Assembly (NCBI GenBank): GCA_033675545.1
Contig: JAWDGP010002489.1
Coordinates: forward strand, 1,411,001 to 1,475,000
Direction: 5' to 3'
DNA from: Elysia crispata
Lineage: Eukaryota > Mollusca > Gastropoda > Plakobranchidae
DNA length: 64,000 nt
Notes under the pieces: generated by a model
The model's input: only the letters and a program-made list of their open reading frames with translations
Told to the model about the DNA's origin: nothing
Databases searched by the model: none
Made by a program: the position numbers and the translations under genes
Shown here: piece by piece, positions 14,300 to 28,619 of the stretch
How the letters are laid out: each line of letters opens with the position of its first letter
How positions within the stretch are numbered: the first letter of the stretch is position 1

Positions 14300-17200
14300 A
14301 ACAATTTTAAGGAAGTCCAAGATAAATCGGTTTTAGACCAGATATAAAGTTTGTTCTCATAGCTTTCGACCTTCTGCTTCACTGAGGCCGTGAGTGATCT
14401 TTATTTCTCAGCAATGGCTTATTCTACGAGTTGCTACAGCCCTTTTGAGCTGTCCTGTACAGGTTGATGGTCCCAGTTGTCTGCGGATAAAGTCAACCAA
14501 AGCACCGATGAGCATAAAGTCTTGATACAATTGACCCTTTGAAGACATAAAATTGTGCAGCTGTTTACCATTGCTGAATATCAGGATGTGTCAGAAAGGC
14601 TTAGCCATTTGGCCGCTGGGACCGATTATATTAATAGAATTTCTTAAATGAAAAAGCAGGGACTACTTTTTCCGTAGAAAAAAATCTTTCAAAGAAATAT
14701 GGAAATGCAAGTATTTTAGTTTCAATATCGCTTATCTTAACTTAAATTTTTAATTTTATTGTACTTTTATCTTTAGCTCTTGGACTCTAGAAGCTATGTG
14801 GATGACAAACAAGGACTGGGACATGATGTTAATGAATACGATATCAAATTAATGCAAAAACAAATTATATTCTTTTGATATTTAATGAGAAAGTTCTATG
14901 CTAGTCAGGGAAACAGATCCTCTATTTCCTTTACATTTCACGCACAAATTAAAATCCTCAGAACGAGGAATTAATTTCATATTAAAATAAAACACTTAAT
15001 AGACGCTTTGTTAAACATGTATAAGTATATTTAATTAAGCTTGGCAACAGAAACAGGAAGAAACTTAAAAAAAAAAAAAAACGAAGGTAATCAAGCATGT
15101 GTTTAAATATAATATTATGGTCATGACTATTCAGCTTTGCAACTTTTCAACACAATGACTTCTAAGGCATCAAGCTTGTTGAGCAACCCTACGTTTTATG
15201 TCTCCGAGATTTTTCTTATAATTGTACCAATGGGTGATGTTACCTCCCCTTCTTCCAGGACATGAATTTTTTTTTTATTATTCACGGATAATAAACTTAT
15301 ATCGTGATTTCACCCACTAGGCTCGTCCTCTTGTTGTTTCTATTTCATCCAGTAATGATGTGCCTTACACGCCACTAATTTATTTGAAGTGGTAGTTCAC
15401 CACCATTGGGTTTTATGGACTAAACTGAAGCTATTAAAGTCAATATTGTTTTTTTTTTTTTTTTATAGTTTGAGCTGTAACTGTATGATTCTCCAAATTC
15501 TTAATATGAAAACTGTTTAGTCTTTTGAGCTAAGACACTAATATTTCTAAAGAGTTTTGGTCGTAGATAATAACATTTAGATATATGATTGTAGTTATAA
15601 AGAATGAAAAGAGAAATTTGCCAGACTTTGATCATCTTTTAGATTAAAAAATGAAAATGATCGTTCTATGTTTGTTAATAGATAAACAAATGATTCTGGA
15701 AACAAATTTGCTAATTGAAACATTTGACGTAAAGATTAAAGGATGAATGAAAATGCAAAAGTTTTTTAAAGTAAAAAAAAATTAACATAAAGGTATAAAT
15801 TGGCATAAGAGAAAGCAAATATAAGCACAAAACATAAAAAAAACATGCACCTTACTAACAGAGGAAGGGGTTATGACGTTTGACTTATATCTCACTTTTC
15901 TTCTAACAAGATAGTCAGTTTGGACAATGCTAACAAATCACTGCCTGCTTGGTTGTTTGAAGTCTCTATTTTTCTGAAAGATTGTGAACACCTACTCATC
16001 TCTGTCTCTCTGTCTCTCTCTGTCTCTATCTCTCTCTCTCTCTCTGTATTACATTCCCTGATACTCTTTCCTCTGACATACCTACAAATATGAAAAAAGA
16101 ATGGAAAGAAGGAGGTAAAAAAAGCAGACATAAAAAGACATTGAACAATAATTACTCATGTTGTATTGCAAAGAATGCTGTTCAACCTCTACCAAAAAAA
16201 GGAACAAATATCGTGCTGATCAGTATGAACAATGTATTATTTAGTCACATGAGATAACTCGTTGTTGTCACTGAAACCACGGACGTGTGGAGGCTCTAGC
16301 TAGAACTTGGATCACGCGGCTCTCCATTCTCACTATTCTTAAAGGATTCGAATTCCAATCACTGCTGATTCAGACTTCATTCTCTCAGATTAGATGGGGG
16401 TGTAAGGAAAAGGAAACCTTTGATAGACACAACGGCAATTTATTATATATAGGTGTTGGAATAATATTAAACAAGTCTTTTTGCGATGAAAGAGAAAGAA
16501 TAAGATATATGTTAGGCGGTAGCTTTCAATGAAACAATTATAATGATAACCCGTCTCAAAACCAATATATATAACTATGCCGTTTATTGCATCATATTAT
16601 TCTTTTTTTTTGCTTTCAAGAAAGGTATTGCCCTTCATAATGTGTATTTGTTTTTAAACATTTAAATCATTTTCATACAAAAATGTTTGCTTCGAGTAAG
16701 CCTACAATTAGTTTTCGCACCTTTCTGGAGACAAGAAAGTTAAACTGAACACTGTTTAAAATGTTTTGCATTAACGCCTTGCCATACACTTTACTTCCAT
16801 CAAAATATTTATTGTTTGGGTTGGGCATTTTGTATGCAGCTCAATAAAATTCGATGTCCTAAATTGTCCCTGCTTGAGATCAACACGTCCGCTGTTGAGA
16901 GAAGAATTTTTTTAAGCCGTACAAGACCAACTTTTGTCAGGTGTGAAGCATCTAAATAAGCTTTAAAACCCGACGAAGTTATGTTTAGCCTAGTGCTGAA
17001 TTTGGATTAATCGAAGTCAAGACTTAATTGAACCTTTCACCGTTTCTTGGCCAATGCTAATGGGTTATACCCATTATTGTCTTGACAGCAGAAATTGTGC
17101 TCTATCTGCTTTGATTCTTGTTTTAACACCTGAAAAAATCAGACTACGTATTCTTTGAGGATTTGACCCCCTACAACATCAGAATTTTTTTTCTCAATAA

Positions 17201-20200
17201 AGACAGCAAACCCCTAATACAAGAGAACAATCTGGACTTAGGATTGCCAATGTTTTTGAAGTTTTTGTACCGTTACTTTAAGAAATTAATAATCTCCCAT
17301 TAAAAGTTTGTCCGACACAGACAAAAATCAAAATTTTCACGTCTTGTGTAAGGCAAAGACATAAATAAATAATGTTAATTTTGTCTGCCTGGAAAAAAAA
17401 CAAAATTCAATCCACTGTGACCTTGAAAAGTAACGTCAATTGAAGCTTTTCGTACAACAAGCCGATAACCCACACCCTGCCGAGATCTGTTCGTTTCCTT
17501 CTACCTCCCACACTCTCACGATCCACCGCATCTTACGGTGCCTTGTCAGTTTTAGCGCCGCTGGCGGTGACAGCCGGAGAAAGCACACCTGTCCATAAAA
17601 CCGCGGACCCCCACAACGACCAGATCTCCCAGTTCATTAGGCCCAGCGGTCTCTTCTTGTCACCTGCTCCCGGGGGAGCCTGATAGTTTGACTACCGCCC
17701 CACTCAGGCGCGTTACAACAAAAATTTGACGGCTGGGCCAGGTCTTAAGTCCACCTCCGTAAATAAACTTGTCGTCGAAGCTGTCAGAGCCGGGATGAAA
17801 TTTTATCGACGGGTTTCCGCCTCCGATTTCGGTTGTAAGGATTTAATACTCTTTGTCTCGATGGAGACTTAATGGACACCTCAATATAGAACTGAAATAA
17901 AGGACCACAAAGTCTTACCTTTATAAAACACTTATTTCTTCATTTGTGATCTCCACGTTTAACTGACCATAAGGAAACGGATGAAAGAAAAAGAAAAAAA
18001 AAAAGACGGCAATTAATATTTAATTGACCATCATCGTGGAGAGCTCCGTTTTTTAATTGTTTTTTTTTTTAAGGAAGGAAAATCAAAGTGCTATGTGTGA
18101 AATAATCCGGTGTTTTCCTTAGCCCTTTGAAAGATTTATTTGGTTCTCTGAAACCATCTGTATAATAATTAATCATATTATAGATAAAATTAATTATCGA
18201 GCCTGGTTCCCAGGAAGCCTAACTTCCTTAAACACCCTTCATGTTGTTTTCTTCTGTTTGTTTTCAAAAGAAAGAAATTTGGGGCATGCACATAATTTTA
18301 GATCTTGATTAAAATCAATAAAAAGAAAATAATATCCATTTCAAGCGCCCTGAAACGTCATTTTGTAAGTGCTAATGACGTGGGGTGTAGCAAAACTAAA
18401 TAACTGCTTGATTTTGCAAGTCCATAAACTATAATATATGATGAACATCAATGTGACCATTTCCAGCGAATTAGATATAAAAAAACAACAAACTAAAAAA
18501 TGCTTCATCATGATGTGCCTGGTTCAAAGCTATAATCATTGTGAAAGTTTTCAGTAGTCATGCAAGTAATCTTGAAAGTACCTGTTATCCCGAAATGAAA
18601 TTTTTGCTACAGTGGTAAGAATCCAAATTATTTAATAGAGCGTCTGCAGCCATGTATTGTAGCTGAATATCTTTTTACAACTAATTTGGGCTTTCCATGT
18701 AATCTTTCATCAAAGGTTAATTTGCGCAACTGTGAACAGTAATCCTAAATTCATTACTTTCCCTTGATGTGATAGCAATGTAGATAAAATTATCCTAATT
18801 TATGCTCCAGGGCAGTGTTTAAAAAATTAACAAAAAAAAAACCAAACAAACGAAAAATAGCTTGGGCCAAGATGTATCGTAAACTTCTTATGCATTTAAT
18901 AATACCGACCCTAGCCGACGTTTAGTAAAGGTCTTCAAGACTACTAGGCAAGAGACAATACAACATTCCTGACACTCTGCTGATGATATTCACCCTTGTC
19001 TATTTCTCTTTTTGCGGCCAAGTTCCAACAGGACATGCTTCGCTATTGAAACTGATTTAAACCTGATGCAGGTATTCTTCGCACGAAAGATTGGTCCTTC
19101 TAGCAGTACTGTAATGATATTAGACAGAATCTTGTTCGGAACGCAAATTGATACCCGTGGTCAAATTTGAGTCGAAAGAGTTCAAAAATTAAATCTAAAT
19201 ATGGTAATTCTCACCGACAACCGCTCTTTGGCTATCCATACATTGTTTCGTTGAAAGATTACTGATAAACAAGTGTAAGAACAATAAATTTCCTGTCAAC
19301 ATCAAACCACTTTTCTTTTCATTTGTTTGACTGGTCTTTTTCTTCAAATTGGACTATTTTAAGAAATGCCAGCAGGCGACACTTGAAAGAAAACAGGACA
19401 GAAACTCGAATACAGCATGCATTTCTAAGATGTATATTGTTTAAAATGAACAATGAATTAGCTTTTTTTATGTGTGGCGTGAACCATCTCTAGAGGGTTC
19501 AGTTTTGCGGAAAAGATGTAAGCACTGGTTTGATTGTTGCCAAAATGTGAAAGCTATGTTTCTTTTTTAAAGTAAAATTCTAGATTAAATATATAAAAAG
19601 ACAATGTAACAATTAAAAAAAACTTTTGAGATTATCAAACCCATACGTTGAAGAATGTTTTAATGCATCAATTATGAAAACAAATTATGCATTCATTATA
19701 GACTGCACCTATTTATAACAGGACAGTTTCATCAAACTTTTGTCGACTGTATACTTATCAAACGTTGTAAGTATTAATTGTATGAAGTCAGTATCAGTTA
19801 CGTTTGTAATTCAAAAACATTGATTTTAGTACACAAACTAATGACGATAAATACGATTTTTAAAAAAAGTTAAGAGAACTGACAAAGACGCTCCAATATT
19901 CACCAAAAGCATCATTTTCTTATGAGCTATAATAGTCAACCTATATGACTTTTGTCACCAGCACAATTTTCATATGCAATTTTCATTTCGATAATTGAGT
20001 ATATCCATGTTACACGTTTCAAATGGAATATCACACTTATGTCTCAAGTCATGTGTTTTCAGAAACTTTATATAAAAGGCAGGCCTAAGCAGCATTATGG
20101 TAAAAGGTGATGGTCATTACTGTGCTTACAAAAGTTAGCAATAATGAACTTGACGTCAAGGTAAGATATGATCTACTCTCTTTTAAAAAAAAAGTTAAGG

Positions 20201-21740
20201 TTGGCACCATCCTACTGGGATACTTTCTCCAATTTTCTTTTTTTTTTTTTTTCCTACATTGGGTTCTCAAGGGTTCTCAATGTACCAATTAATACAACTT
20301 TACGGAAGAGATTTCAAAAAACAGGGAAGCACTTGGAGACATCAAGAAATGACTAGAATTAAAGTAGATTTGTAAAACTCGGTACAAGAAACTTTAAAGG
20401 TTTTTGAGAAGATAATACAATTTCGATAAATAGAATTTTTCAGAGAGTTTTGATCTGGGCTTGGAGCCCCACCAAAAGAACTCGGCATAAATCCAGAGTA
20501 GAAATAAGCTAAACTGGTGAGATCTACAAGACCTAACATAGAGGCAGGTATATTATGGATTCCTTCTTGCAGAATGTCTTTGATTTATTTTCTGTGCCTC
20601 AAGTTCGCAAAGAACCTATACAGAATCGGCGGTTTTTCGCCAAACTCAGTATAGACTGTTTTGATGGGGTTTGACGCCACCACCAGACGTACCAGCCTGA
20701 TATCGAAGCCAAGACTTCCTTATCACCATTTCATAGCCAGCTAAGGCTTTCCTTCTTGGCGTCCCTTTCACTCATAAGGAATGAAACCTGTCGAGAACAC
20801 TTAGACTGATCTGTGATTATATCGTTTCACACATTTGTCAATCTTGCTTTCGAGGAGGGATAAATTACAGAATGATGATTTATAATGGGTACCTCTACAT
20901 AGGAACAAGTTTTCAATGTGGAGTAAATTTAATTTTCAGAAACTTTTAGAAGGTTCTGATTTTGCGTGAGTTTTTTTGTTTGTTTTTGTTTTGCTGTGTA
21001 TGATTCTTGATTGTATCTGTCGTGTGGGAACAAAGAACTGTGTGTTTAATCTGTTAATTTGTGCTATCTATCTATCTGACTTTAATTTTCTCTTTCTCTC
21101 TCAAACATAGCAATTTTGTCACAGTCCTGAAATGCACCTCAAAATCCTCCGTGAATTATTATTTTTTCATGTGCTAAATCGTCACACTTGATGAATTTTT
21201 AATGCTTCCAATTTTACTCTTTTTGTTATAAAAATAATGTCAGACTGTTTCTATAAAGAAAAAAAAAACCTATTTCAACATAATTCTCGATAAAAATATT
21301 GGTGTTAGTAATACAAGACGCAAGATTCGGAAGTGCTTTAATTTAGACACAGCATTGCACTAGATATAAGATAATAACCCTCTATAATGCTTGGCAGAAA
21401 TTACGTCATCTCAGCACATGTATATTATTTTGTTTCATTTTATTGTTATTATTACAAAGCTTGCTTGAGAGTCCAAATGTTATAGGACTTTTGTTGGCAC
21501 TGGAATCATGCCTAAAATTAAGATTTGCTGTAAATACATAAGTGAGTGTAATATGAACCTCTCTAAGATCATCTAAGGGTGTATCTTCCGTAATAATAAT
21601 TGTAACAAAACACTGGCTGCTCTGCTCATGACTCTAAGTTTTCCTATGCAAGTAAAAAGGATGTAAATTGTGGATGTAATTGATGTAAGTTTAAAGAAGA
21701 CATGATTAAATATATTTTCCAATTAAACCACGATTTGAAT
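14300..21740. other. Long spacer between genes A and B
   Basis: No gene can be supported here. Notable items are a short (TCTG/TC)n at about 15998-16047, a GC-rich island at about 17460-17860 listed separately, and a GC-richer patch at about 20580-20830 with no usable reading frame. The rest is AT-rich with poly-A and poly-T runs. Confidence 0.6.
17460..17860. promoter_or_regulatory. GC-rich island in AT-rich spacer (function unknown)
   Basis: About 400 bp are clearly richer in G+C and CpG (for example GCGCCGCTGGCGG, CCGCGG, CCCGGGGG) than the surrounding kilobases. It contains a CCATAAAACC TATA-like word. I found no open frame with splice sites, so an enhancer, a promoter of a non-coding transcript, or a fragment of an old gene are all possible. 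Confidence 0.3.
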
Positions 21741-21747
21741 TATGTAG

Positions 21748-21748
<1 letters not shown>

Positions 21749-21821
<73 letters not shown>

Positions 21822-21883
21822 TACTACTACTTCTATTATTATTATTATTGTTATTATTATCATCGTCATCATCATCATTATCA

Positions 21884-21951
<68 letters not shown>
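21749..21951. repeat. Interrupted (ATT)n microsatellite
   Basis: About 200 bp of ATT triplets have a central degenerate block of ACT, ATC and GTC variants (about 21817-21886). It lies about 0.65 kb downstream of the predicted end of gene B. Confidence 0.97.
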
Positions 21952-21954
<3 letters not shown>

Positions 21955-22616
21955 CACAAAAAAGCCAAGTCCAATCGATACGATTCTTTAGAAAAACTTG
22001 CGCGCAGTACTCTTCCAAACATTTTTGTCACAATTGTTGAGAACAACTATAGAAACTCTTAAAAAACTCTTCTTGTCATTGTTGTTAACATTTATCATTA
22101 AGTACTTTGTTATCTTGGTTTAATAGCTTTCTGTAGAATAAAAACCCAACATATTTATCTACCTCTACTTTTACACCACCTCTTCGTTGTCTGTCCATGA
22201 ACGTTGATAGAGATACCTTTATAACGGTTGCCTACTAATCCCACTTGATCAACCTCTTTTTAATAGGTAATTTGGAATTCTCCAAACAGTCATATATTGT
22301 CTGTTTTTTTTAACAAAGACAAACAAAAAAAAAAAAACAACCAAACCAAACCAACAATGTTCTTCTGATTATTGGCAGTTTATTGACGTTTGGGTTACAA
22401 TCAACAAAACTTTGCACAAATATTTGACAAGTTCAGACAGTAATGGGTGTCACCATTCAGTTAATATACATTGAAAGCTCTATAAGTGCCGGAAGATTCT
22501 ATTTTCATCCAAATTTGGGCATACAGTTTTTCTTATAGATAACAAGTTTACAGATTTCAAAGAAAGCGTAGAAATATAATATTACAAAGGCTATAGATGA
22601 GGATTGAGGAATGTAA

Positions 22617-22622
22617 TTTATT
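22617..22622 (-). promoter_or_regulatory. Poly(A) signal of gene B
   Basis: AATAAA on the minus strand lies about 150 nt after the gene B stop codon, a plausible 3' UTR length. Confidence 0.45.
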
Positions 22623-22772
22623 AAAGTGGTTTTGCTGAAAAATTAAAAAGAGTCAATAAATACACAATTTTGTCCAAGTGCTCTCTTTGAAAACAAATGT
22701 ACAGTTATGTGACAATCATCAATAAAACAAAAATTAAAAAAAAAACTCAACTCGTGTTTTATCATCTTAAGT

Positions 22773-25700
22773 TCACCAATACTGTCCAAATTGTGAGTTG
22801 CCTGCATTCAATACATTTTTACCGATACCTCCTCCGGATTTTGACAGGCCTCCGCTTCCAATACCGTAGATGGCGCCGCTTCCTCCTGACCCAACTTTTC
22901 CTCCGCTCTTGCTGAAGCCGGTAGGTATAGAGTTAGAGCTCGTGTAAAATCCTCCATCGAGGCCTAGAGAGGATGATCCGAATTGAGGAGACCCAAGGTT
23001 ATTGGCCGCTGATGTGCTGTAACCAATATTAGGACTTGAACTGCCCCGAGCTCCGTTACTGCCGAACAGGAAGGCCGCGTCAGTTCTTCTGCCCAGGTTG
23101 TTTCCGTGGTATCTTGAGTTGAAGTCGCGGTTAGCGCGATCCCACAGCCGCGAGTTTTGCTGGGAGTTTCCCTGGTTGAAAGTGTCGAACTCTTTGCGGG
23201 AACGCGCCTTATCGAAACCATTGGCGTGGGCCTTCGCGTTATCTCTGGCACGGGCGTAAGTGTCGGCTTCACCGTTATTAGCTGAGTGTTGTTTGAACAG
23301 GGCTTCGCCGTTGGAAATCTGTCTCCCGTCAAAGTCGTCAAACCGTCTTTGGCTGCGGGAGTTTTTGCTGTTTTTGTGGAGATCGCTGAATTTAGTACTT
23401 GCTTCTTTCTGAGCAGCCTCTTGGGCCCCGAAGTCATTGTTTCCTCTCTTGCGGTTGTAGTTGAGACCCTCGTTGTTAAAACCTCCCTGGTTCTTATCGT
23501 GGTAAAACTGCTTCTTGCTATGAATGTTCTGGGTGGAATCTACTTTGTTACTTTTCTGATTGATCCTATCAAGTTTGGCTTGGTTATATTTTCTGTCAGC
23601 AGCGTCGAGATTAGAGCCAGAGCTGGAGTCAGAAAATGCATTGTCCACGGCCTCACCAGCTTTCTCTGCCTCGGCGTTGTCTCCGTTGTAACCTTGTTGT
23701 CTGGCATCTCTGAATCCCTCTCTCTGGTTTGCCCATCGCCCTTGGTTAGAAAGATCAGCCTGAATGGAATCTTGAAGGCCTTTGTCTCTTTTGTACTGAT
23801 TCGCTGCGTTTGCTCTTGCTTCAGCAGCACTGTTGGACACCTGGTTGGCCAAATCACCTTGAATTGCGTTTTCTCTGTACGCGTTGACGATGTCTCCACC
23901 GCTCTTTTCCAGACGTCCGCGCACATTTCCTCCTCCCGGTGCTCCAAGAGCGGCCACTGATCCAGTAGCTGCTCCCTGGAGTCCAACTTTGCCATCAAAA
24001 TCGGCTGTTCCCACAGGTTTAACATCGACAATGCCATCTGTGTTGTATCCCACGTTGTAACCTCCTCTGGGCACACCTCCCCCTCGGCCATAAGCCCCGC
24101 CTGGGTGTGCGTATCCCCCTGTATTACCATACCCTCCAACAACCCCAATCCCAGCTCCTGCACTAGGACCTTTACCAGTCTCAGCTCCGCCATAGTATTT
24201 ATTGTCCTCAACGCCTTTCGCTCCAGCGGCTCTGGCAATCGCATCCTTGTTGTGAAGACCTTTCTTGGATGCGACGTCCTTGGCACCTCTGTATGCAGCA
24301 TCTCTAGCTCTGTCAGTGTTCCAGATCCGGTCATCGCGTTTGTCGAAGAAGGTCTTGAAGTCTTCAGCCTTCTTGGCCGCTGCGTCCTGGAGTTTGTCTG
24401 CGTTACCGTACTGGCTTTTCCTGCCCAAACGCTGCAAGGCATTTTGTCTGAAGTCTTGGTTGTTGACCCTTCGGTTGTGATCGTCAGCTCGCCTAAAAGC
24501 CTCGTTGTCTTTGTTGGCCAGACGATGGTCTCGCTGTTTCTCGGTATAGATTTGAACGTTATTGTTATCTCTTCCAGTCACCTGATAGCGGAAATGAACA
24601 TTTGATTGCTCAATGATTGAGGAAAAAATTAAAATGCAGATTTCATCATTTTCTAATGTTAAATAATCGAAAAGGCAACTAGTTTTAGCCTTTATAAATT
24701 TCGTCCTGAATGGAAAGAAATGCCTCTTTATAGATCAGTGTATAATGTTAAAGTTGTTTCGGAAAACTTAAGGAATAAAGATCAACTTACAAAGGACTTA
24801 GAACTTAAAATAATTTCAAATACGACAACAGATCACTATCAGTCTTGCACTTATGGAGAATCCAGCAATACATAATCTACAAACCTCTTTGTATCCGCCT
24901 CTCTCATTGGCAGCCTGGTCAAAATCTTTATCGAAGTTGTAGTCGATGTTCTCGAATCCCAAGTTTCCGTTGGTGAAGGCGGTCTTCCTCACACCCAGAG
25001 CTTTGGCTCCATCGTTGGCGACCAGGTCAGAGCGGCCGATTTCACCGTCAGATCCCAGACCAGAGGCTCGCCGGCTCTCCTGGTCATTCTGTCGGCGGGT
25101 GTCCAGATTCCACCGACCAGATTGCTGTTGGTACTTATCTCTCTGAGAAAAAAGGAAGATTATGGGGAGGCGAATATTAATACCAAGTAATGTGAAGTGT
25201 TTAAAACAGAAACAGCTATGTAGAATGTTTATACAACACAGCACATGGGAATAGCACATGGTGTAACGATGATAACCTTTTCATTAGCATCTTCCTTAGA
25301 ATTGAAAATAGAAAAGTAAAACGATAACTCTTGAAACATTATATACAGCTTAAGTTCCAATATCAATTAAGATGCAAGGGCAACCGTTTAGGAAGTGTAA
25401 AATAATATAAAACAGTCACCAGCTTGAAGTTCAGTACGAAGAACTCTGTTAAAACAATGATATTTTCATTTGGTAAATTAAAAAAATATATCAAATCCAT
25501 ATTTTCATATATAAATTCAGTCTGAAAATGAAATTATTGAATTCCCATATTTGGGAAAAGATTACTGATCTATTGAACCATCTGTCCCTGACCTTCTCCT
25601 GGCCTCTGCTCTCTTGTTGCAGGTTGTTGCTGTCCCTCTCTGCCTCCTGGGCGGCTGCCTGCCTCCTTTGCTGATCTTGTCTGGCGGCCCCCTGCTCTTG

Positions 25701-28414
25701 CTGGACAGCGTCCCTCACAAACAGGTCATCGCGGCGGTCAGTCCGCGCCTGCTGCTGGTCAACGATGGACGACTGGCAGCCAGGTAGGAGGAATAAAAGT
25801 ATAAGGTTACCCAGATATTTTAATTATTGCGTTTTTAAAATACAAAAAATTGTGAAGATGTAATGGTATATTTGGATGTAATATTTTGTCGTCCCCCAAC
25901 CCTGAAAGAATGTGTATAAATAAGAAAATAAAAACGGATTTCTTTGAAAATCAATGTCAATGAGCATTTTATTTAAGATACAAAGCAATCCTATGGATAT
26001 CAAGAAGAACAAGCATACATTATTTCATTAAATAAAGAATGAAAGAGATCAACGAAAACAGTTTTTGGAGAGTAAGCTCACTCTAATACTAGTGATTTAT
26101 AAAGGAATATATAGATAAACAGACACAACCGTAAAACTATGGCGAAATTTCAGACAGAGAGATATGTTGAACGATAAAAATAAATCATTAGGCAATTCAA
26201 TAGGAGAGTAAAAAATAGAATAAACTCCTTTAGAGAATCACTGCATTGTCGAGTGAAGACAAGACGCGTTAATTTTAATATTATTATTTTGTCATATCAT
26301 TAAACCTTGTCTAACAGATCCATTACGTTGCACATGAAGTGGTACATATATATTTTTTTTAAATTTCCTTTGAGAGATAACAACTTGTGAGTAGGAACTA
26401 CGGAAAATGTTTTAGCCACCGATCGTAAAACTAAAACCATACCTCAATGGTCCCTCTCTGAAAGTCTCCTCCGCCTCCTAACTGACCACTGGGCGCTTGG
26501 GCAGTGCCGAATCCTCCCCCTCGGAACACATTGCCACCTCCGACAGCTCGGCTACTGCCGATTTTGTTGCCCCCGAAAATGTCTTTGCGGCTTCCACCGA
26601 AATCGCCTAGGCCGACTCCAAATTGGCTGCTGCCTCTAAAGAAAGTATTTAAATAAACAAGCGTAAGAAGTTTAAAAAATCAATATTAATGTTATTGGCT
26701 ATTGCTATATGTTTTTGTAAGGATTCTTTACCTAAAAAAACACTTGAAAAAAAAATAAAGGCAGCTTTACAATAAGGATAATAAGGAAGTTGTTTTGAAA
26801 AGAAACAGATGGATCTAGACTGTTGCAGGATTTCTTTTTTTTCCTTCAGAGGTACTGATATTTTTATCTATATCAGTTTAGGCTAATATAGCTTGGAATC
26901 ACCTTAATGTGTTCAGGCTTTATCAACTGCTTATGTGATTACATGACTAATCAAGTGGGCAACTTTTTGAATATATGTGATTAATAACTAACGAAAAGAA
27001 AAATACAACGCAATTATCTCGAACAAAACCATTTTGTAGTATTTTTTTTTACATAAAAACTTGCATGAACAATTAACTAATCTTAAGATAACGATGGAAT
27101 TGCTCAGAATGTGAATTACCCATACGATCCGCCGCTGCTTCCTCCAAATACTTGGTCGATGAAATTTCCGCCAAGTTTTTCTCCAGCTGCTCCTGGAGAC
27201 ATAGTTTGATTAATACAATTTGAATTTTAAACATTTTTTTTTGTTTTAGTAATTACGTTTTCATTAAACGCATGATAATTTCATAATTAAAAAAAAAACT
27301 GATTGGAGATTAGACTTATGTGTCCAAATGGAATTATTGAAATGCAAAGTGCTTATCTTTGGTCGAAATAATAATTATGTATCTTTAAATGAAACACAAT
27401 ACAATCCTAGCCTTACATACTCTATACGGATTATTTCATTATGGTGTCAAATATTTCCACCAAAGATCAGATTATTAATATCACTGATTGTTGAAAATTG
27501 ATTTTGTTTTCTTTACCGATCTTTTCATTCGCATTCAAACCAGTTCAGTAGATATCACAGCTCTTTTCGGTTCTTTTGAATGGAAAGACCGACAAAGGTA
27601 AAAATAATATCATCAAACAAAGAAATTAACAAACAATAAACAGTCTTCACAACAGTAAGGCATAAGACGATAAACAACACGCTATCCCCAGCAGTGTTGG
27701 ACTCTGTACCAAGAAGGACACACAAGCATAGGAGTCACAACTTTTCTCAGGATAAAAACCCTTTCCCCCCATTAGAAGCTTTTTAACCCTTAAGTTGGAC
27801 TTACCAGTTCCAATGATACCGGTGTTATCACGGCCTAGATCTCCCGCCAGACAGGCTGTCACCAGCAGAGAAAGTACCGCGAGAACCTGAGGCAATGGCA
27901 AACAATGGGATAGTCAGATTGATTTGTTTAAAGTCTGGGCCCACAAAAGATTCGTTATTTAGTTCTATGTCGTCTAAGTCACTTGAATAACGTATTAAAG
28001 ACATAAACTGTCACTGGTAGAACAAAAAGAAGGGAAAAAGCAAAACGAAAAAAACTTCTAAAAGGTGAAAAAATGACACAATTTTCATTCTTTAAAAAAA
28101 TTCATGACATCTTAAAATTAAAAAAAAAAAAATTCTTACTCAAACTTTATTTGAATACAGGTTTATGCAGTGCTTGTCTTTGTGTTATCTTTACCGGGCG
28201 AAATGCGTCTATAGAGTTTATCACAAATCATTGCTCACCAGATATAGCTGAAGATTATTAATCGACGAATTCGGACAACACTATGTTTTCTTATCTTATT
28301 ATCTTTAAAATCAAGCCACTTTTTTTCTTTTCATATTGAGGAATTTACTTTCTTTCAAACATACAATAAAAACACTTCTCATATCAGCTTACATGAGCCA
28401 AAACTTACCCTCAT
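22773..28414 (-). CDS. Gene B: secreted Gly/Asn/Ala-rich structural protein, paralogue of A (866 aa)
   Basis: Seven coding exons join in one frame: 28414-28409, 27886-27805, 27192-27120, 26635-26443, 25772-25593, 25142-24885 and 24581-22773 (stop 22775-22773). All use GT-AG, and phases agree at every junction. The first exon encodes only Met-Arg; the next completes a signal peptide (MRVLAVLSLLVTACLAG). Then come a Gly/Ser/Phe-rich head, a Gln/Arg/Asp-rich helical block, an IDYNFDKDF segment with a following RGGY, an NKYYGGAETGKG motif (24203-24165), a Gly-rich stretch, a helical block, a KKQFYHDKNQGG module with L-N-Y-N-R (about 23516-23443), an SRLWDRA motif and a Gly/Ser-rich tail ending FGQYW. 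No Cys or Met was seen in the mature chain. Module order matches gene A, so A and B arose by duplication; the Gly-rich head exons are specific to B. A structural extracellular role is inferred. Confidence 0.9.
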
Positions 28415-28513
28415 GATTGCAGCGGCCTGCGCCTAAAGCAAACGAAATAAAATGGCGGACCCGTGGGAGGGGAAATAACTTACACCAAGTTTTTCCGACC
28501 TTTCCCTCAGTGA

Positions 28514-28520
28514 TTTTATA
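28514..28520 (-). promoter_or_regulatory. TATA box of gene B
   Basis: The minus strand reads CGTATAAAATC. A start about 30 bp downstream (near 28490) leaves a 5' UTR of about 75 nt before the ATG at 28414. About 75 bp further upstream (28591-28606) is a GC box, GGGCGGGGCTT. Confidence 0.7.
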
Positions 28521-28619
28521 CGGGCATGTTGTGGCTGCTTATAACTGAAGTGGTGAGATTGGCGGAGGAATACATTCCGTCCGAGGGCGGGGCTTCATCA
28601 TGGTCTCATGGTCTGCTCC

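Noticed and set aside
28439-28492. Possible 51-nt intron in the 5' UTR of gene B (GTAAGT ... TTTAG)
   Set aside because: Too short compared with the other introns here (over 200 nt); the unspliced leader already fits the TATA box.
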